This document shows, piece after piece, positions 60,446 through 64,000 of a stretch of 64,000 nt of DNA. Below the pieces are notes generated by a model. That model saw nothing but the letters and a program-made list of their open reading frames with translations, ran no database searches and was not told the DNA's origin. Both the position numbers and the translations under genes were made by a program. Positions within the stretch are counted from its first letter, which is position 1; each line of letters starts with the position of its first letter. Source of the DNA: Nocardia bovistercoris. GTDB taxonomy: Bacteria; Actinomycetota; Actinomycetes; Mycobacteriales; Mycobacteriaceae. The stretch spans positions 124,001 through 188,000 of the forward strand of contig NZ_JADMLG010000008.1 of assembly GCF_015674855.1 (NCBI RefSeq), given 5' to 3'.

Positions 60446-60799
60446 TCAGGCGACGCCGCCCGCGGTGAGATCGTCCAGTACCGCGCGACGGTGTTTGTCG
60501 CCCCAATCCTCCAGCGGCGCGAGCGCGATACGCAGTTCCTCGCCGCGCGGGGTGAGCGAATACTCCACGCGCGGCGGTATCTCCGGGTAGATCTCCCGGT
60601 GCACGACGCCGCTCGCCTCCAGGTGTCGCAGATTCTCGGCGAGCACCTTCTCGCTGACCCCGTCGAGTAGCGCGCGCAGACGACCGAAGCGCTGCGGTCC
60701 CGCGCCGAGCGCCCACATCAGGTGCATCTTCCATTTGCCCCCGACCACGTCGATCGCCACCGACATACCGCATACATCGTGATCCGCGTCACTGTTCAC
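60446..60799 (-). CDS. HxlR family transcriptional regulator
   Basis: A 117-residue winged-helix regulator with the family core: CGMSVAIDVVGGKWKMHLMWAL, RFGRLRALLDGVSEKVLAENLRHLEASGVVHRE (opening and end) and EYSLTPRGEEL. A Cys near the start (HDVCGM) is where HxlR-type redox sensors carry their reactive Cys. GTG 60799 is chosen from the core position; the frame is open further but reads poorly. It is divergent from an oxidoreductase gene, with 145 bp between starts, and probably regulates it. Confidence 0.85.
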   Translation of the reverse strand: MNSDADHDVCGMSVAIDVVGGKWKMHLMWALGAGPQRFGRLRALLDGVSEKVLAENLRHLEASGVVHREIYPEIPPRVEYSLTPRGEELRIALAPLEDWGDKHRRAVLDDLTAGGVA

Positions 60800-60944
60800 G
60801 AGGCGAACACCTTCCTGACGATATTTCCGACCTCGAGGTAAGCAACCACACCCGGACGTGCGGTCTTCCCCGGAGGGTACCGGTCGCGCGAGCATCGGAG
60901 TCGGCGCCGACCGCAATCGCATCGAGAATCGAAGGGACAACACA

Positions 60945-61820
60945 ATGTCCGAGCAGACCACCCGATCCGTCTCCGTCCTCGGACTCGGGCCGATGGGACA
61001 GGCCATGGCGCGGGCCTTCCTCGCGGCGGGCACCGAGGTGACAGTGTGGAACCGCACTCCGGCAAAAGCGCAGGCGCTGGTCGAGGCGGGCGCGCTCAGG
61101 GCGGAGACGGTCACCGAGGCGCTGGCCGCCAACGACGTGATCGTGCTCAGCCTCACTCACTACGCCGCGATGTACGAGGTCCTCGAACAGGGCGTGGACC
61201 GGCTGCCGGGGACGATCGTCGTCAATCTGTCCTCCGACTCCCCGGACAAGACCCGCGCGGGCGCGGCCTGGGTGCGGGCGCGGGGCGCGGAGTTCCTGTC
61301 CGGGGGCGTCATGTCGGCGGGTGACGATATCGCGCATCCCGCGTCCTACATCCTCTACAGCGGTCCGAGGGAGGTCTTCGACGCGCACGCCGACCTGTTG
61401 CGGCCGCTGAGCCCGGCGGAGTATCTCGGCGCCGACGACGGACTCGCGCAGATCTACTACCAGGCCATGCTGACCATCTTCCATCCGTGGCTGCTCGCCT
61501 TCGACCAGGCCACCGCGGTGATCGAGCGCTCCGGTCACGATATCGCCGGTTTCGTGCCCTTCGCCGTGCGCGCGAGCGCGGCGTTCCCGTACTTCATGAA
61601 GCTGTCCGCGGCGGCGAACGCGGCGGGCGGACAGGTCGATTCAGCGATGCTGCGGATGATGGAAGCGGGCGCGCAACACGTGATCGACGCGAGTTCCGAG
61701 GTCGGCGTCGATGCGACCCTGTCCCATGCGGCACAGGGTTTCTGGCGCCGAGCCATCGTCGCGAGCGAACAGCAGGGGCGGGCGGTGTCCACCTACGAAT
61801 TGATCCGCGGCGAGGGGTGA
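60945..61820 (+). CDS. NAD(P)-dependent oxidoreductase, 6PGDH/imine reductase-like
   Basis: A 291-residue beta-hydroxyacid-dehydrogenase-family protein. The Rossmann motif GLGPMG is near residue 13, the VWNRTPAKAQ step after strand two favours NADP, and the C-terminal helical domain has SGGVMSAGDDI and a YYQAMLTIFH helix typical of imine reductases, where the usual catalytic Lys is absent. ATG 60945 follows GAAGGGAC. The divergent HxlR regulator and the reductase together look like a small detoxification or redox response unit. Substrate unknown. Confidence 0.85.
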   Translation: MSEQTTRSVSVLGLGPMGQAMARAFLAAGTEVTVWNRTPAKAQALVEAGALRAETVTEALAANDVIVLSLTHYAAMYEVLEQGVDRLPGTIVVNLSSDSPDKTRAGAAWVRARGAEFLSGGVMSAGDDIAHPASYILYSGPREVFDAHADLLRPLSPAEYLGADDGLAQIYYQAMLTIFHPWLLAFDQATAVIERSGHDIAGFVPFAVRASAAFPYFMKLSAAANAAGGQVDSAMLRMMEAGAQHVIDASSEVGVDATLSHAAQGFWRRAIVASEQQGRAVSTYELIRGEG

Positions 61821-61862
61821 GCGCGCGGATACCGGCCGCCGTGGGGCGGCCGGTACCGGTGG

Positions 61863-62105
61863 TCATGCCGATTCGGTGCGCGAGCCGAGACGCGGGAACG
61901 GGTCGGTCGAGAACACCACTTCGACGGCGACGTCGAAGTGCCCCGCGATGCGCAGCGCCAGGTGCAGGCTCGGACTGTATTCGCCGCGCTCGAGGTAGCC
62001 GATGGTCTGGTAGTGCACGCCGAGCGCGTCGGCGAGTTCGCGTCGCGAGATCCCGCGTTCGGCCCGCAACATCGCGATGCGGTTGTAGATGACCTCAGTA
62101 GACAC
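61863..62105 (-). CDS. XRE family (Cro/CI-type) small regulator
   Basis: An 80-residue helix-turn-helix protein: NRIAMLRAERGISRRELADALGVHYQTIGYLERGEYSPSLHLALRIA is the HTH_3 domain (opening and end), followed by a short tail VEVVFSTDPFPRLGS. GTG 62105 overlaps the end of the ABC permease gene by 11 bp, so it is the third gene of that operon. Small regulators of this YozG/YgzD-like class commonly sit with an ABC transporter. It may control the operon through the inverted repeat near 63929. Confidence 0.87.
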   Translation of the reverse strand: MSTEVIYNRIAMLRAERGISRRELADALGVHYQTIGYLERGEYSPSLHLALRIAGHFDVAVEVVFSTDPFPRLGSRTESA

Positions 62106-62967
62106 GCTTGAGTGCCTTCTCCCGTCGTGCGTCCATGCCAACTCCCGACTCCCGGCGCGCCATCCGGCGCAGGATCGCGGGCGCGAGGGCCAACCCTACG
62201 ACGGCCCACACGCCGAGCACCGCGGCGGTCTCCGCGTGCCGCCAGGATTGTTCCAGTTCGACGACCACCGCCTCGGGCGGCAGCATCGCCGAGCGCATGC
62301 CGAGACCGAGCCAGTACATGGGGAAGACCTGCGCGACCGCCTGTAGCCAGCCGGGCAGGCCGGTGACCGGATAGTAGATGCCCGAGATCGCTATCAGGCC
62401 CATGAGCGGGATGGTGAGGAAGAACGTGGCGCGCGAATCCGACAGTGTCGCACCGAGTATCGCGCCGAGCGGCAGGGTGGCGAGCAGTCCGAGCGCGAGC
62501 ACCCACAGCAGCGTCGCCCACGATGCGGCGTCGGTCAGCGACAGCCCGCCCACGATCGGCATGCCGAATCCGAGCAGTACGACCACCTGCACGAGCACGG
62601 TTCCGGCGCTCGTGCCGATCTTGCCGATGAAGTAGCCGACCATGCCGTTGGGAACGGCCTTGGCGCGCAACAGGGTTCCGTCCTCGCGGTCGAGCACCAG
62701 GAATTGCGCGATGGCGAAGACTCCGTTGAACGCGATGACGCTGCCGATCACGCCGGGCAGCGCCAGCGCGCCGAGGGTGTATTCGCCGCCGCGGAACGAG
62801 GCGTCGCGCATGAAGAACAGCGCGACGAGAAGCACTATGGGCGTGGAGAACTGGTTGACCAGATCCTGTGCGTTGCTGAAGGTCTGGCGCAGTTCTATCG
62901 CCGCGCGCACCCCGCCGGCGCGGATCGCCGCAGTTGTCGGGCTCATCGCCCTGGCTGTCGAGCTCAT
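62095..62967 (-). CDS. ABC-2 type exporter permease
   Basis: A 290-residue permease with six predicted spans. The N-terminal cytoplasmic part is followed by TPIVLLVALFFMRDASF; the conserved loop DREDGTLLRAKAVPNGMVGYFIGKI (opening and end) and the late SGIYYPVTGLPGWLQAVAQVFPMYWLGLGMR (opening and end) match the ABC-2 family. The start overlaps the ATPase stop by 4 bp (ATGA), and its stop overlaps the regulator start. With the ATPase it forms a half-transporter pair for export of an unknown compound, possibly antibiotic resistance. Confidence 0.85.
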   Translation of the reverse strand: MSSTARAMSPTTAAIRAGGVRAAIELRQTFSNAQDLVNQFSTPIVLLVALFFMRDASFRGGEYTLGALALPGVIGSVIAFNGVFAIAQFLVLDREDGTLLRAKAVPNGMVGYFIGKIGTSAGTVLVQVVVLLGFGMPIVGGLSLTDAASWATLLWVLALGLLATLPLGAILGATLSDSRATFFLTIPLMGLIAISGIYYPVTGLPGWLQAVAQVFPMYWLGLGMRSAMLPPEAVVVELEQSWRHAETAAVLGVWAVVGLALAPAILRRMARRESGVGMDARREKALKRVY

Positions 62968-63896
62968 CGGGCCGTCACCTCCTCGAGTGTCCGGAAATCG
63001 GTGGGCGCACCGGATTCGTGCTGGTGCACCAATGCCATGTAGGTGTCTTCCAGCGAGGCGCGACGGACCTCGAGTTCGCCGATCTCCTCGCCGTACTGTT
63101 TGAACAGTTCGTGCACGTACTTGGTCGATTCGGTGGTGGTGTGCACGAAACGTTGTCCGTCGCGGGTCCAGCGCACCTCGGCCTTGCCGGTGATGCGGCG
63201 GGCGAGTTCGTCGGCCGAGCCGTCGGCGATGATCCGGCCGCCCGCGAGGATCAGGATGCGGTCGGCGAGTTTGTCGGCCTCGTCCATGTCGTGGGTGGTG
63301 AGCAGGATCGTGGTGCCGTGCTTGTCGGCGAGTCGGTGCACCAGGTCGTGGAATTCGCGTTTGGCCTCGGGGTCGAGGCCGGCCGTCGGCTCGTCGAGGA
63401 ACAGCACCTCGGGCCTGCCGACCACGCCGACGGCCACGTCGACGCGCCTGCGCTGCCCACCGGACAGGTTCTGGATCTTGGCGTCGGCGTGTTCGGTGAG
63501 CCCGACCAGCGCGATCAGTTCGTCGGTGTCCCACGGCCGCAGCGCGTCGCGGTCGGCGTAGGGGGCGTAGTACGAGCCGAGGTGGGCGAGCAGTTCGCGC
63601 ACCCGCCATTTCCCGTGGTCGCGCCACGACTGGAGGACCACCCCGATCCGCGCCCGCCACGCCTCGTCGCCCTCGGCCGGATCGGCGCCGAGCACGGAAA
63701 CCGTTCCGGCCGAACGCTTCCGGAACCCCTCGAGGATCTCGACGGTCGTCGTCTTGCCCGCGCCGTTCGGCCCGAGCAGTACCAGTACCTCCCCGCGCCG
63801 CGCACGGAATGTGACCTCTCGCAGGACATCGGTACTTCCATACCGCATCCGCAGGCCGTCGACGTCGATGACGACGCCGCTGCCACCCACTGTCAT
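62964..63896 (-). CDS. ABC exporter ATPase, multidrug type
   Basis: A 310-residue ATPase with Walker A (GPNGAGKTTT), Q-loop VLQSWRDHGKW, signature LSGGQRRR, Walker B (VLFLDEPTAGLD), and H-loop LLTTHDMDEADKL. The C-terminal 70 residues form the DrrA/NodI-like extension (RRITGKAEVRWTRDG). It is the first gene of the three-gene operon and lies next to the window edge, with an inverted repeat 33 bp upstream of its start. Cargo unknown. ATG 63896 is used. Confidence 0.9.
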   Translation of the reverse strand: MTVGGSGVVIDVDGLRMRYGSTDVLREVTFRARRGEVLVLLGPNGAGKTTTVEILEGFRKRSAGTVSVLGADPAEGDEAWRARIGVVLQSWRDHGKWRVRELLAHLGSYYAPYADRDALRPWDTDELIALVGLTEHADAKIQNLSGGQRRRVDVAVGVVGRPEVLFLDEPTAGLDPEAKREFHDLVHRLADKHGTTILLTTHDMDEADKLADRILILAGGRIIADGSADELARRITGKAEVRWTRDGQRFVHTTTESTKYVHELFKQYGEEIGELEVRRASLEDTYMALVHQHESGAPTDFRTLEEVTAR

Positions 63897-63928
63897 GGTT
63901 CCCTCCCGGTTGTGGGTCTCTGTCGATT

Positions 63929-63946
63929 TGTAGCATACCTACTACA
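63929..63946. promoter_or_regulatory. Inverted repeat in the promoter of the ABC exporter operon
   Basis: TGTAG-cataccta-CTACA, a 5-bp inverted repeat with an 8-bp spacer, 33 bp upstream of the ATPase start and set in an AT-rich stretch (CATACCTACTACATTC). A good candidate operator for the XRE regulator encoded in the same operon, but this is untested. Confidence 0.4.
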
Positions 63947-64000
63947 TTCGGCAGCGTAAATACTCCCATTCGTTCGGGTGGGTCAGCTCAATTCGCAATA

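Overview
The window is high-GC actinobacterial DNA, most likely from a Nocardia-like member of the Mycobacteriales. The evidence is the gene content: a PadR regulator overlapping myo-inositol-phosphate synthase, the LpqY-SugAB trehalose importer, a class A penicillin-binding protein, an LpqH-type lipoprotein, a GH63 glucosylglycerate hydrolase, an F420-type LLM oxidoreductase, an EXLDI protein, an ESX/type VII-like WXG operon, and leuS and a YqgE protein resembling the Mycobacterium tuberculosis Rv0038-Rv0050 neighbourhood. No rRNA, tRNA, CRISPR array, insertion sequence or replication origin was recognised.

Layout. 0-6 kb: end of an unidentified exported protein, padR-ino1, two GyrI-like effector-binding proteins, ponA. 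6-9.4 kb: lpqY-sugA-sugB; a matching sugC-type ATPase lies alone at 14.6-15.7 kb. 9.6-19 kb: DUF2786/metallohydrolase pair, menC, thiolase with divergent HxlR regulator, serine hydrolase, double-domain universal stress protein, LLM oxidoreductase. 19.3-24 kb: amino-acid ABC importer with fused binding protein and permease, a His-rich metal-binding protein, an alpha/beta hydrolase, a Phd/RelE toxin-antitoxin pair. 24-29.6 kb: a tightly coupled minus-strand operon with a CHAT (caspase-like) protease, a TPR protein and two or three unknown proteins. 29.7-37.7 kb: envelope genes (LpqH, PhoX, GH25 lysozyme, polysaccharide deacetylase), glucosylglycerate hydrolase and an SDR. 37.7-41.1 kb: a broken DUF3800 gene and leuS. 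41.2-46.6 kb: a WXG/ESX-associated operon flanked by three Cys/Gly-rich membrane proteins. 47.1-51.5 kb: a four-gene putative biosynthetic operon (TPP enzyme, SRPBCC, KAS III-like, aminotransferase). 51.7-64 kb: EXLDI plus DrrAB-like exporter, sigma/anti-sigma pair, YqgE, acyltransferase, exported peptidase-like hydrolase, glycerate kinase, HxlR/reductase pair, and an ABC exporter with an XRE regulator.

The two best candidates for undescribed systems are the CHAT/TPR operon (23993-29610) and the TPP/SRPBCC/KAS III/aminotransferase operon (47103-51534). In both, start and stop codons overlap or nearly touch at nearly every junction, so the products are probably made together. In the first, the gene junction itself seems to have been tandemly copied to create a 276-bp repeat region. 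In the second, the KAS III-like enzyme has Asn where FabH has its catalytic His. All functions are read from sequence by eye; no database search was run.
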